Below are positions 1 to 7,351 of a stretch of 13,407 bases of DNA, piece after piece. A model generated the notes under the pieces. It was given only the letters and a program-made list of their open reading frames with translations, did no database searches and was not told the origin of the DNA. The position numbers and the translations under genes are program-made. Location of the stretch: positions 1 through 13,407 of the forward strand of contig CANKYC010000029.1 of NCBI GenBank assembly GCA_947487845.1. Direction: 5' to 3'. This DNA comes from Rickettsiales bacterium. GTDB lineage: Bacteria > Pseudomonadota > Alphaproteobacteria > Rickettsiales > UBA1997. Position 1 is the first letter of the stretch. The number at the start of each line of letters is the position of its first letter.

Positions 1-148
1 ATCTCTTGATAGCGCTAACTTCGTCTTTTTGGTAAAAATTTGCTCAGAAAATGACGTTGTATCACTTGATACAGCTTACATTTTCAGTCGCAATTTTTCC
101 TCAAAAATACTTCGTTATCACTATCAAGAGATTTGTGTTTTGGTATAG
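1..148. repeat. Palindromic repeat element, copy 1 (left end cut by window edge)
   Basis: This is a MITE-like palindrome with no transposase gene. Positions 1-130 match 13278-13407 with 7 mismatches in 130 and no indel. The right tip ends in TTTGGTATAG (139-148), the reverse complement of the CTATACCAAA tip at 13262 of copy 2. The full element is therefore about 164 bp with roughly 28-bp terminal inverted repeats (23 of 28 positions match when the two visible tips are compared). The centre is a hairpin, TGTATCA (58-64) CT TGATACA (67-73), lying within about 1 bp of the midpoint of the outer tips. The flanking arms also pair imperfectly: CTCTTGATAG at 3-12 faces CTATCAAGAG at 121-130. The left tip (about 16 bp) lies outside the window. 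Family name unknown to me. Confidence 0.9.
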
Positions 149-344
149 TTTGCTTATTCGTTTTGAAATCTGGGGACAATAATATTGTTAAATTTAAATC
201 GAAGTTTTGACGAGATGGTTTTGTGGTTTTTGTGGCGGTAAGATGTTTTGCATTCGCGCTTGGAAGCGCAAGATTTTTCCAAAAGCACCTCGTTTGCTAA
301 GAAAAATTAAGCTTATTGTCGAACTCTCTTTATAGGTCACCGTC
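149..344. other. Non-coding stretch between repeat copy 1 and rluB
   Basis: No convincing gene is visible. Short open frames exist on both strands but have no recognisable family, ribosome-binding site or neighbour support. The one structured spot is a perfect short hairpin, GCGCTTGGAAGCGC at 256-269, followed on the plus strand by AAGATTTTT. It looks faintly like an intrinsic terminator for rightward transcription, which is the wrong direction for rluB. This stretch is the 3' flank of rluB and probably holds the end of the leftward transcript, but I see no clear terminator for it. Confidence 0.5.
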
Positions 345-1091
345 TTACCCTTTCGACACAATATCCGGAAACGAACTTCTAAGCGCCGCTTTTGTAACTT
401 CGCGAATATCGCCAACCGCTAAATCACCCAAAGTAAAAGGGCCGAATGAAACGCGGATTAGGCGGTTTACCTTTAATCCTAAATGTTCCATCACTTTTCT
501 GATTTCGCGATTTTTGCCTTCTTCGAGTGAAATTTTTAACCAAGAATTTGAGTTTTTTTCAACTTCAACTTCAACTTTAATTGAGCCATATCTAATGCCT
601 TCAACGGTAATTCCGTTTGCTAATTTCTTTAATCTTTCGTGATTAACTTTGCCAAAAACGCGAGCACGATATTTTCTGATCCATTTATTTTTCGGCAATT
701 CCATGTAGCGCGCAAGCTCGCCGCTAGTGGATAAAAGCAAAAGCCCTTCGGTGTTAAAATCTAATCTTCCAACCGTCACCGTACGCGGCATGTTTTTTGG
801 CAATAAATCAAAAACAGTTTTGCGATTATGCGGATCTTTCGATGTTGTTAAAACGCCTTCCGGTTTGTGAAAAAGCCACAAGCGCACCGGTTGTTTGGCA
901 TTAATTAATTTATCATCAATTTTTATTGAATGGTCGGTGATAAAAGTTGCTGGGCTGGTAATAACTTCGCCATTAACTTTAACGCGGCCTTCTAAAATCA
1001 TTTCTTCCGCTTCTCTTCTCGAGCAATATCCAGCTTGGGCGATTACTTTTGCAATTCTAATTCCTTTTTCTTCAGCTTTTATTTCAGTCAT
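345..1091 (-). CDS. rluB: 23S rRNA pseudouridine synthase, RluB/RsuA family
   Basis: A 248-residue enzyme that isomerises one uridine in ribosomal RNA to pseudouridine. In the RluB subgroup the target is in the peptidyl-transferase region of 23S rRNA. An N-terminal S4 RNA-binding domain covers about residues 11-60 (IAKVIAQAGYCSRREAEEMI start). The RsuA/RluB/E/F catalytic domain follows, with the motif GRLDFNTEGLLLL and the expected catalytic aspartate at D111. The conserved EGKNREIRKV and NRLIRVSFGP segments lie near residues 191-217. Length is normal for the short RluB-type proteins of alphaproteobacteria. It is the last gene of the minus-strand run, 18 bp after the gamma-glutamyl hydrolase gene. 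No Shine-Dalgarno is visible before the ATG. Family assignment is firm. RluB rather than RluE/RluF/RsuA is an inference from similarity in the catalytic block. Confidence 0.88.
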   Translation of the reverse strand: MTEIKAEEKGIRIAKVIAQAGYCSRREAEEMILEGRVKVNGEVITSPATFITDHSIKIDDKLINAKQPVRLWLFHKPEGVLTTSKDPHNRKTVFDLLPKNMPRTVTVGRLDFNTEGLLLLSTSGELARYMELPKNKWIRKYRARVFGKVNHERLKKLANGITVEGIRYGSIKVEVEVEKNSNSWLKISLEEGKNREIRKVMEHLGLKVNRLIRVSFGPFTLGDLAVGDIREVTKAALRSSFPDIVSKG

Positions 1092-1109
1092 TTTTTTATT
1101 TTTTTAAGA

Positions 1110-1862
1110 TTACTTCGAATCTTTATATTTTTTTGCCGCTTCAACAAAAGCTACAAAGATTTTTTTATCGGCTTCAGTCACTTCAAATTCTGGGTGCCAT
1201 TGCACGCCAATGCAAAAAGGATGTCCCGGTTTTTCAACCGCTTCAATCACGCCATCAGTAGCGCGCGCTGCAACTCGCAAGCCTTCGCCAGGATTTTTTG
1301 CGGCCTGATGATGTGAAGAATTAGTTTTAATTTTTTCTTCGCCGACAATTGAAAAAAGTTTAGAATTTATCTCAATTAAAATATCGTGATAAGGTATTTT
1401 ATAATCACCAAAACCCTCAATGTGGCTTTGTTCATGATCCATAAACTGTTCTTCATCAGGAATGTGTTGAATCACTTTTCCGCCATGCAAAACATTGATT
1501 AATTGCATGCCGTTGCAAATTCCAAACAAAGGAATATTGGCTTTAATTGCTTTGCTTCCAAGCGCATGTTCAAAGCTCTCGCGAACGTCGTTTAATTTTA
1601 CAGTCGGGTGAATTTGTTTTTCGCCATAACGTTTTGGATGAATATCAAAATATCCGCCAACCACAACCAGACCGTCGAGGGAATCGAGATAAGAATCAAT
1701 CAAATCATAATCATAAGTTAAAATAATCGCCGCTCCTCCAGCATTATTAATCATTTCAACGTAATTAGCGCGCAATGCATAATAATTGCGGCTTGAATAG
1801 CCATTCGAGCATCCATCTTTATAGTCTGGAACAATTCCAATTAATGGTTTGGTTGTTTTCAT
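1110..1862 (-). CDS. Gamma-glutamyl hydrolase, PuuD-type class I glutamine amidotransferase-like (peptidase C26)
   Basis: A 250-residue single-domain cytoplasmic hydrolase expected to cleave a gamma-glutamyl amide bond. PuuD releases GABA from gamma-glutamyl-GABA, but the substrate here is unknown. The fold's signature residues are present: LIGIVPDY at the N-terminus, VVVGGYFDIHP at 66-76, the nucleophile C116 in GICNGMQ, and H223/E225 in VQWHPEF, which complete the Cys-His-Glu triad. PuuD relatives usually read GICRGMQ, so N117 is a small departure. The start codon lies in a 4-bp ATGA overlap with gshA, with AGAG a few bases upstream, so the two are probably translationally coupled. That neighbour points to glutathione or other gamma-glutamyl peptides as a possible substrate. 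This is inference, and putrescine catabolism genes are not seen nearby. Confidence 0.85.
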   Translation of the reverse strand: MKTTKPLIGIVPDYKDGCSNGYSSRNYYALRANYVEMINNAGGAAIILTYDYDLIDSYLDSLDGLVVVGGYFDIHPKRYGEKQIHPTVKLNDVRESFEHALGSKAIKANIPLFGICNGMQLINVLHGGKVIQHIPDEEQFMDHEQSHIEGFGDYKIPYHDILIEINSKLFSIVGEEKIKTNSSHHQAAKNPGEGLRVAARATDGVIEAVEKPGHPFCIGVQWHPEFEVTEADKKIFVAFVEAAKKYKDSK

Positions 1863-3115
1863 AAATCTCTATGAATTTTTTGTTGAATATTGATGCTGTT
1901 TTCAACGGCAGAAGCCAGTGCTGCGAGCCTTGAAATTAATGAGTAAATTGCAGGAATTTTATTTTTTTCTAATCCCAATTTTAATTGAGTTTCGGATAAT
2001 TTTTCTAAATCAAAAAAAGTTGCGCCCGCTGCGTTTAAGCTGATTTTTTCGTCACGGTTTTCATTAGCACGAAATAAGTTTCCCACAATTTCGCCGCCAA
2101 TCATGTAAATCATTGGCTCGGCGACTTTATCATCAATGCGATCTACTGTTTTAATTCCTTCTTGAACCATAACTTGAGTGTTTTGAACAGAACCTTTGAG
2201 CATGTTCATTTTATTGCGTTCTTTTTTATTTATTTCCAAAACCTCTGCACCAGAAAAAACGGGCCAGACCGCGATTCCGTAGGTGCCATTATCAGCTTTA
2301 ATGTAGCAATAAGGATCATCTGAAATTCCATATTGCTGATATTTTTCTTTTAAATCGTTAATGATTTTATCTACATGCGTTGCCAAACATTCAAGGCCAG
2401 TTTGTTCTTTAAAATTCACTTTTTGACATACGGCATGAAGAGAAGAAATTAGCCAAGGATCAATTTCAATAATTTGCGCTAATTCAACAGCCAGTTGGTT
2501 ATAAATATCAAAATGATGTGATTTGGTGCGTGAATGCCAGCCTAAATTTTCTGATGGAATAATTGGTGACGAAAGATTTTTCAGAATTTCTGGAATTCCG
2601 TCAGTTAAATCATTGTTTAGAATAATTAAATCTGGTTCAAAACCTTCCTTGTTGGTAATTTTATCGCCATTTTTTTGCAAAGGATGAGCGGTGACAAAAT
2701 TTCCATTTTCTAGATCAATTGTGGTTTTTTCAATTATTTCAGCAGATAAAGTTCCAATAATAACCTCTCTTTTAGAGCTTAAAATTTCCTGCAAATAAAA
2801 AATATTGTCTAAATAACGCAAATTACGGGTGTGGCTTTCTGGTAAAATTAAAATCTTTTTTGCTTGAGGAAAATATGTCGATAAAAAATTATCGGCGCTA
2901 GATTTAGCTTTTTCTCTCGAAACATCGGAAAGGTTGTTAAATCCAGCTGGAAAGCAGTTTGTATCAACCGGTGCAATTTTTATTGCGCTGTGACGCAAAT
3001 CAACTGAATTATAAAAAAGCGGTGGATTTTCACGAAATTTTTTCGCAAAAAAATCTTCAATTTTTTGGTGATTTTCGCTGATTTTTTGTGAAAGAATTTC
3101 GGTGATTTTTTGCAT
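1859..3115 (-). CDS. gshA: Glutamate-cysteine ligase (proteobacterial GshA type)
   Basis: A 418-residue ATP-dependent ligase joining glutamate and cysteine to gamma-glutamylcysteine, the first step of glutathione synthesis. It belongs to the GshA family first defined from Acidithiobacillus, not to the E. coli or plant types. The conserved N-terminal block SVDLRHSAIKIAPVDTN at about 37-53 continues FPAGFNNL. Further marks are the central YCYIKADNGTYGIAVW segment, where the ADNGTYG motif is characteristic, and the later VQEGIKTVDRIDD and AEPMIYMIGGEIVGNLFR segments. Length is usual. The start at 3115 is the first plausible ATG after the palindrome-filled gap. There is no strong Shine-Dalgarno. 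The stop overlaps the following gamma-glutamyl hydrolase start by 4 bp. gshB is not in the window, so completion of glutathione must be encoded elsewhere if it occurs. Confidence 0.9.
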   Translation of the reverse strand: MQKITEILSQKISENHQKIEDFFAKKFRENPPLFYNSVDLRHSAIKIAPVDTNCFPAGFNNLSDVSREKAKSSADNFLSTYFPQAKKILILPESHTRNLRYLDNIFYLQEILSSKREVIIGTLSAEIIEKTTIDLENGNFVTAHPLQKNGDKITNKEGFEPDLIILNNDLTDGIPEILKNLSSPIIPSENLGWHSRTKSHHFDIYNQLAVELAQIIEIDPWLISSLHAVCQKVNFKEQTGLECLATHVDKIINDLKEKYQQYGISDDPYCYIKADNGTYGIAVWPVFSGAEVLEINKKERNKMNMLKGSVQNTQVMVQEGIKTVDRIDDKVAEPMIYMIGGEIVGNLFRANENRDEKISLNAAGATFFDLEKLSETQLKLGLEKNKIPAIYSLISRLAALASAVENSINIQQKIHRDL

Positions 3116-3140
3116 TATGATTTTTGATTATTTCTTTGTT

Positions 3141-3251
3141 TAGAACCCGAGTGAAACCCTTCGTGAAGACGGGGTGATATTGAGTATGTTTGATGTACAT
3201 ACTTCCAACTTTTGTCACCCCATCTTCACAACGGGGTTCACTCGTGTTCTA
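3141..3251. repeat. Second palindromic element family, full copy
   Basis: Two 40-bp arms, 3141-3180 and 3212-3251, are inverted repeats with 33 of 40 positions matching. The shared core on one strand reads TGTCACCCC, TCTTCAC, then CGGGG. The loop contains a second perfect inverted repeat, AGTATGT (3183-3189) and ACATACT (3197-3203), so a transcript could form a stem topped by a smaller stem. It sits between the end of the NDUFS4-like gene and the start of gshA and carries no gene. It is unrelated in sequence to the element at the window ends and to the one in ccmF. Confidence 0.85.
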
Positions 3252-3277
3252 AAGTAACTCTTTGTTTTTCAGCATCT

Positions 3278-3317
3278 GTGTCACCCCGTCTTCACGACGG
3301 GGTCCGCTCGAGCTTGA
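3278..3317. repeat. Half copy of the second palindromic element
   Basis: These 40 bp match the right arm of the neighbouring palindrome (3212-3251) in the same orientation at 31 of 40 positions, including TGTCACCCC and TCTTCAC. It lacks the opposite arm. It carries its own short inverted symmetry, CCCCGTCTTCACGACGGGG (3284-3302). It lies 6 bp beyond the stop codon of the NDUFS4-like gene on the minus strand, where the GC-rich stem could end or stabilise that transcript. A regulatory role is inference. Confidence 0.75.
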
Positions 3318-3323
3318 GTATAA

Positions 3324-3608
3324 CTACCCAGTAAAATTTGCTGCGTAAGATTTTTTGGTTACAAGCGGCTTCTTCGGCTCTTCAACTTCATATTCAAAGC
3401 CACTTTTTTCTGCGAATTTTATCGCTTCTTCTTTGCTTTCAAAAACAAATCCTAATTGTGAAGAAGTATTACTTGCTGAAACCCAGCCAGTAAGCGGGCT
3501 AATCGAGCGAATATTTTTCTCTTCAATTGGTTCCATTAACCATTTTTTAGTATTTCTTTTTCCTGATTGCATCGCCGATTTTGTCGGGCGAAAAATTTTT
3601 ACTTTCAT
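3324..3608 (-). CDS. NADH dehydrogenase (complex I) accessory subunit, NDUFS4-like
   Basis: A 94-residue homologue of the mitochondrial 18-kDa complex I subunit NDUFS4 (ETC complex I conserved region family). It binds at the peripheral arm of NADH:ubiquinone oxidoreductase at the cytoplasmic membrane. The family hallmarks are clear: the N-terminal VKIFRPTKSAMQSGKRNTKKW block, then LTGWVSASNTSSQLGFVF and FESKEEAIKFAEKSGFEYEV. The KP-rich C-terminus ending in SYAANF is typical of alphaproteobacterial members. The frame stays open upstream to 3686, but that would overlap the end of ggt. The ATG at 3608 gives the standard family start (MKVKIFRP) and a 13-bp gap from ggt. This gene is a strong taxonomic pointer, because these small accessory subunits are shared by alphaproteobacteria and mitochondria. 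The core nuo genes are not in the window. Confidence 0.9.
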   Translation of the reverse strand: MKVKIFRPTKSAMQSGKRNTKKWLMEPIEEKNIRSISPLTGWVSASNTSSQLGFVFESKEEAIKFAEKSGFEYEVEEPKKPLVTKKSYAANFTG

Positions 3609-3621
3609 ATTTAAATAAATT

Positions 3622-5364
3622 TTAAAAACCGATAGCAACGCCTTCTCTTCTAGGATCAGCGCCACCTTCGATTTTGTTTTTATCAATTGTAATTGCGTGA
3701 ATTCCGCTCGTGATTTCGATCACTTTTGTTTTATGACCCATTTTTTTTAGTTCAGGTTCTAATTGAATAATGTCCTGATTTTTTTCTAGTTCGATTACGT
3801 TATTTAAAACCACAAATGTTGGAATGGAAATTGATTCTTGAGTGTTAAGTCCAAAATCCAAGTGATTGATGATAGTTTTTGCCACAAACTGAATAATTCT
3901 AGGGCCTCCGGGAGATCCAACAATCATGATTAATTTATCTTTTTCATCAAAGACAAAAGTTGGCGACATCGAGCTGCGCGGCTGTTTACCCGGCTCCAAA
4001 CGATTTGCAACTAACTTGCCATTTTTTATTGGCTCAAAAGAAAAATCAGTTAGTTGATTGTTTAACATAAATCCATCAACCGAAATTGCCGAACCAAAAA
4101 AATATTCAATCGAGCTCGTCATTGAAACAGCATTTCCTGCGGCATCAACAACCGATAAATGGGTTGTTGAAGGAAGTTCAATAACTAGATTATTAATTAC
4201 AGAATTTTGTTTGTAGGTAAATTTACCGGGTTCAATTTTCTCAATTGCTTTATTTGGATCAATCAACTTGGCGCGTTTTGCCAAATAATCCTTATCCAAC
4301 ATTTTGTGAATCGGGATATCTGTTGTATCAGCTAAATATTGATTGCGATCAGCATAAGCCAAACGAGTTGCTTCGGAAATTAAGTGAATTGCTTCAACAG
4401 AATTTGGTTTAAATTTTGACAAATCAAAATTTTCTAAAATTCCCATAATTTGTAAAAGTGTAACCCCGCCGGCTGGTAATGGCATTGTGCATATTTTGTA
4501 TTTTTTTCGATAAGAATCACAGAGTAAATCGCCGGTTTTGATTTGGTAATTTTTCAAATCATCAAAAGATAAATAACCGGGATTGATTTTTGAGTTTTGT
4601 GCTGCGTTTGCAATATGATGCGCAATCTCTCCTTTGTAGAATGGATCAATGCCTTTTGTAGAAATTATTTTTAGCGTTTTTGCCATTTTTGGATTGGTGA
4701 TTTTATCGCCAGTTTTGAAAGCTTTGCCATTTTTATCGAGATAAATTTCAGCAGTTTCACCGAAATCTTTTAAGTAAGAAATATTTGACGATAAAATATG
4801 AAATCTATTGCTGGCAATAAAACCGTCATTAGCAATTTTTATTGCTGGTTGAAAAAGTTTTTCCCAAGGCAATTTTCCATATTTTTTATGCGCTTTGGCC
4901 ATTGCCATTAAAAGGCCGGGCGCTCCAACTGAAAGACCGCCGCGCACCACATCATTAAACTCGCGAGGTTTGCCATTTTTATCTAAAAACATATCGCTTT
5001 TAGAATTTTTTGGCGCGGTTTCGCGTCCATTGAAATAAATGGTTTCGCCGCTTTTTTTATCATAATAAAGAATGAAAGCGCCGCCGCCAATTCCCGAAGA
5101 TTGTGGCTCGACAATATTTAAAACTAACTGCGCCGCAATTGCCGCGTCAATGGCATTTCCACCTTGCGCCATAATGTCAGAACCAGCGCGACTCGCAAGT
5201 TCATTGCCGGAAGAAATCATGAATTTTTCCCCGGTGACAACTTTTAAATCGCGAAAACCAGAATCAGGTTCGCCAATCCAAATATCAGAAAGACTAAAGT
5301 TTGCAGCTTGGTGATTACAAGATGCGAGCAAGAAAAATGAACAAATTAGAAGATATTTTTTCAT
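3622..5364 (-). CDS. ggt: Gamma-glutamyltransferase, predicted lipoprotein
   Basis: A 580-residue enzyme that cleaves the gamma-glutamyl bond of glutathione and related compounds, transferring glutamate to water or an amino acid. It is made as a proenzyme that cuts itself. The likely nucleophile is T400 in STTHLSVVD, which becomes the first residue of the small subunit. SS464-465 in QPRSSMSP and the GSPGGP motif at 483-488 supply the usual substrate and oxyanion contacts. The N-terminus, MKKYLLICSFFLLASC, is a lipoprotein signal with lipobox LASC and C16 as the lipidated residue, so the enzyme is probably membrane-anchored and faces the periplasm. I chose the start at 5364 because it gives this signal and a 4-bp ATGA overlap with ccmF. 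The frame extends 20 codons further upstream without a better start. Confidence 0.93.
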   Translation of the reverse strand: MKKYLLICSFFLLASCNHQAANFSLSDIWIGEPDSGFRDLKVVTGEKFMISSGNELASRAGSDIMAQGGNAIDAAIAAQLVLNIVEPQSSGIGGGAFILYYDKKSGETIYFNGRETAPKNSKSDMFLDKNGKPREFNDVVRGGLSVGAPGLLMAMAKAHKKYGKLPWEKLFQPAIKIANDGFIASNRFHILSSNISYLKDFGETAEIYLDKNGKAFKTGDKITNPKMAKTLKIISTKGIDPFYKGEIAHHIANAAQNSKINPGYLSFDDLKNYQIKTGDLLCDSYRKKYKICTMPLPAGGVTLLQIMGILENFDLSKFKPNSVEAIHLISEATRLAYADRNQYLADTTDIPIHKMLDKDYLAKRAKLIDPNKAIEKIEPGKFTYKQNSVINNLVIELPSTTHLSVVDAAGNAVSMTSSIEYFFGSAISVDGFMLNNQLTDFSFEPIKNGKLVANRLEPGKQPRSSMSPTFVFDEKDKLIMIVGSPGGPRIIQFVAKTIINHLDFGLNTQESISIPTFVVLNNVIELEKNQDIIQLEPELKKMGHKTKVIEITSGIHAITIDKNKIEGGADPRREGVAIGF

Positions 5365-7322
5365 GTTTTTTTGCGGAAAATTTTTAAAAAAGTGGCGAGA
5401 AAAATTAAGATACAACCCAGCCAAATTAAATAAATGAAAGGTTTGTAATAAGCGCGTACGGCGTAATTTTCTTCTTCATCTTTATTTCCGATTACCAAAT
5501 AAAGATCGCCAAAAAATCCATGTTTAATTGATGCTTCATTTGTTGTTTGTTCCGAGATTGAATAATATCGCAATTGCGGCTTTAAATGGGCAATTTCCCG
5601 ATCATTTTTTGTGACTAAAAAATCACCTTGGCGCGAGATAAAATTTTTCCCGGCGAAATATTCTACGTCTAAAAATTTGATTTCAAAATTGGCGATTTTT
5701 AGTGATTCATTTTTCTTTAAATTAGTTTCTTTGGTAACGCCAAAAGATGAAGTCATTACGATTCCGACGATGATTATGGAAAAGCCGAAATGAGCTAAAG
5801 TCATTGCGAGATTAGATCCCGAAACAAGTTCGGGATGACGGAGATTGCTTGTTGTCAATTCTCCAACAGCTTCATCCTGAACTTGTTTCAGGATCTTTCT
5901 TTGCGAAAAAAGTGTAATTACAGCTGAAAAAATTGCCAAAAATAAAATAATAATCTGCAAAAAATCGGCGCTTTTATGATATAAAAAAACCAAAGAAGTA
6001 ATGAGCGCGGAAAGCCCTAAAATCAAGGCAATTTTACGATTTATAATTTTTTTCTTAGCTGTTTTTTCTGAATAATTTAACTGATTTGAAATCGCTAAAA
6101 AAATCAAAAATGGCGTAATTAAAAAACCAAAAATTTTGTTATAATATTCAGGGCCAATCGAAATAAATTCATCGAAAATTCCGCGCGAAAAAATTGGGTA
6201 AATTGTGCCAAGAAGCACCACGAATAAAGCAACGACCAGAAAGTAATTATTGAGTAAAATTGAACCTGTTTTTGACCAGAAGAAAATTTTATTTTGCCCG
6301 CTTTTTAAGCGCGGAATTTTAGCGCCAAGAATTAAAAGTCCGGCGCCGCCGATTAAGAAAATTAATCCGATAACAAAAAATCCGCGTTTGGCGTCAATAG
6401 CAAAAGAATGAACTGAAGTTAAAACGCCGGAGCGCACTAAAAAAAGCCCGAGCAGGCATAAAATGAAAGTTAGAATTGCTAAAAATGCGGTCCAAATTTG
6501 AAAAATTTCTTTTTTTTCTAAAAGTTTTAAGCAGTGAATTAATGCGGTTGCGGCGATCCAAGGCATGAGTGAAATATTTTCTACTGGATCCCAAAACCAA
6601 TAGCCGCCCCAACCAAGTTCGCGATACGCCCACCAAGCGCCGAGGCCGATTCCGAAAGTCAAAAAACCGTAAGAAAAAAATAGCCAGCCTTTTAAATGTT
6701 GGGCGAATTTTTTATCTATTCTTTCGGATAAAAGTCCGGCGATGGCGAAAGAAAAAATTAAAGAAAATCCAATATAACCAGTGTAAAGCATTGGCGGATG
6801 TAGCGCGAGACCGATATCTTGTAAAAGAGGATTTAAGCCTAAACCAACTTCGGGAGTTGGGAAAATTCTTTCAAAAGGATTGGAAGTAAAAGCGGTGAAA
6901 GCGGCGAGGAGCGCGATGATTGACGATTGCGCGGAAGAGATGATAACTTTTCTCTCATTGTCAATTTTGCTTAAAAAAGCGAAACCAAAACTATAAGCGG
7001 AAAGTATGGAAATCAGCAACAGCATTGATCCTTCGTGATTTCCCCAGCTACCAGAAATTTTATAGATTAATGGTTTTAAGTGGTGGGAATTTTGGTAAAC
7101 ATTGGCGACGGAATAATCAGAAATTATGAAAGAATGAATCAGACAAAGTTGTGAAATTGCAGCGGCGACAAAGCTTAGGGCGGTTAAATAAAAAGAGATT
7201 TTTTCTAATTCTAAGAATTTTGTTGGGTTTTTTTTGCGCAAAGAGACGAAGTTAAAAACCGGCAAAAAAATGCTGATTGAAAGTACTAATAATAAAAGTG
7301 CAAAACCAATGATTGGTGACAT
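5361..7322 (-). CDS. ccmF: Cytochrome c haem lyase subunit CcmF, with in-frame palindromic insertion
   Basis: A 653-residue multi-spanning membrane protein of System I cytochrome c maturation. With CcmH it attaches haem, delivered by CcmE, to apocytochrome c at the periplasmic face. The WWD domain is intact (GWGGYWFWDPVEN, 237-249). Four histidines match those I recall as haem ligands in the E. coli protein: H175, H263, H305 and H511 against 173, 261, 303 and 491. The first three are offset by 2 residues and the last by 20. The extra length between them is explained by residues about 476-503, which are encoded by an 81-bp palindromic element (5815-5895) that keeps the reading frame. The insert sits just before the membrane segment carrying H511. 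The gene lies 29 bp after thrC and overlaps ggt. Other ccm genes are not in the window. Confidence 0.93.
   Translation of the reverse strand: MSPIIGFALLLLVLSISIFLPVFNFVSLRKKNPTKFLELEKISFYLTALSFVAAAISQLCLIHSFIISDYSVANVYQNSHHLKPLIYKISGSWGNHEGSMLLLISILSAYSFGFAFLSKIDNERKVIISSAQSSIIALLAAFTAFTSNPFERIFPTPEVGLGLNPLLQDIGLALHPPMLYTGYIGFSLIFSFAIAGLLSERIDKKFAQHLKGWLFFSYGFLTFGIGLGAWWAYRELGWGGYWFWDPVENISLMPWIAATALIHCLKLLEKKEIFQIWTAFLAILTFILCLLGLFLVRSGVLTSVHSFAIDAKRGFFVIGLIFLIGGAGLLILGAKIPRLKSGQNKIFFWSKTGSILLNNYFLVVALFVVLLGTIYPIFSRGIFDEFISIGPEYYNKIFGFLITPFLIFLAISNQLNYSEKTAKKKIINRKIALILGLSALITSLVFLYHKSADFLQIIILFLAIFSAVITLFSQRKILKQVQDEAVGELTTSNLRHPELVSGSNLAMTLAHFGFSIIIVGIVMTSSFGVTKETNLKKNESLKIANFEIKFLDVEYFAGKNFISRQGDFLVTKNDREIAHLKPQLRYYSISEQTTNEASIKHGFFGDLYLVIGNKDEEENYAVRAYYKPFIYLIWLGCILIFLATFLKIFRKKT
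5815..5895. repeat. Third palindromic element family, inside ccmF and in frame
   Basis: Arms 5815-5840 and 5870-5895 are inverted repeats with 23 of 26 positions matching. Each arm is itself a small palindrome: CCCGAAACAAGTTCGGG on the left and CCTGAACTTGTTTCAGG on the right. The whole unit is 81 bp, 27 codons, with no stop in the ccmF frame. Read in that frame it encodes ILKQVQDE at one end and RHPELVSGS at the other. I recognise this peptide pair as a recurrent translated repeat in alphaproteobacterial genomes. No second copy is present in this window. Confidence 0.88.
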
Positions 7323-7351
7323 ATATGTGAAATTTTAGGACGAACCAAACC

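Noticed and set aside
51..182. A 43-codon plus-strand frame running across repeat copy 1, partly open in copy 2 too
   Set aside because: It depends on the repeat sequence, three of its differing positions change the amino acid, and it has no Shine-Dalgarno or recognisable family. Likely a chance frame.
256..269. Intrinsic terminator for rluB
   Set aside because: The short T-run lies on the plus-strand side of the stem, so it faces the wrong way for the minus-strand rluB transcript.
3141..3317. CRISPR-like array, because similar arms recur at close spacing
   Set aside because: There are only three arms, one inverted, with no regular spacers and no cas genes. The pattern is a palindrome plus half copy.
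3609..3686. Upstream extension of the NDUFS4-like gene
   Set aside because: It would overlap the 3' end of ggt by 65 bp, and the added residues do not fit the family. The ATG at 3608 matches the usual start.
6394..6636. Frame of 80 codons on the minus strand within ccmF, and similar antisense frames elsewhere
   Set aside because: These are shadows of strongly supported genes. Their peptides show no family features.
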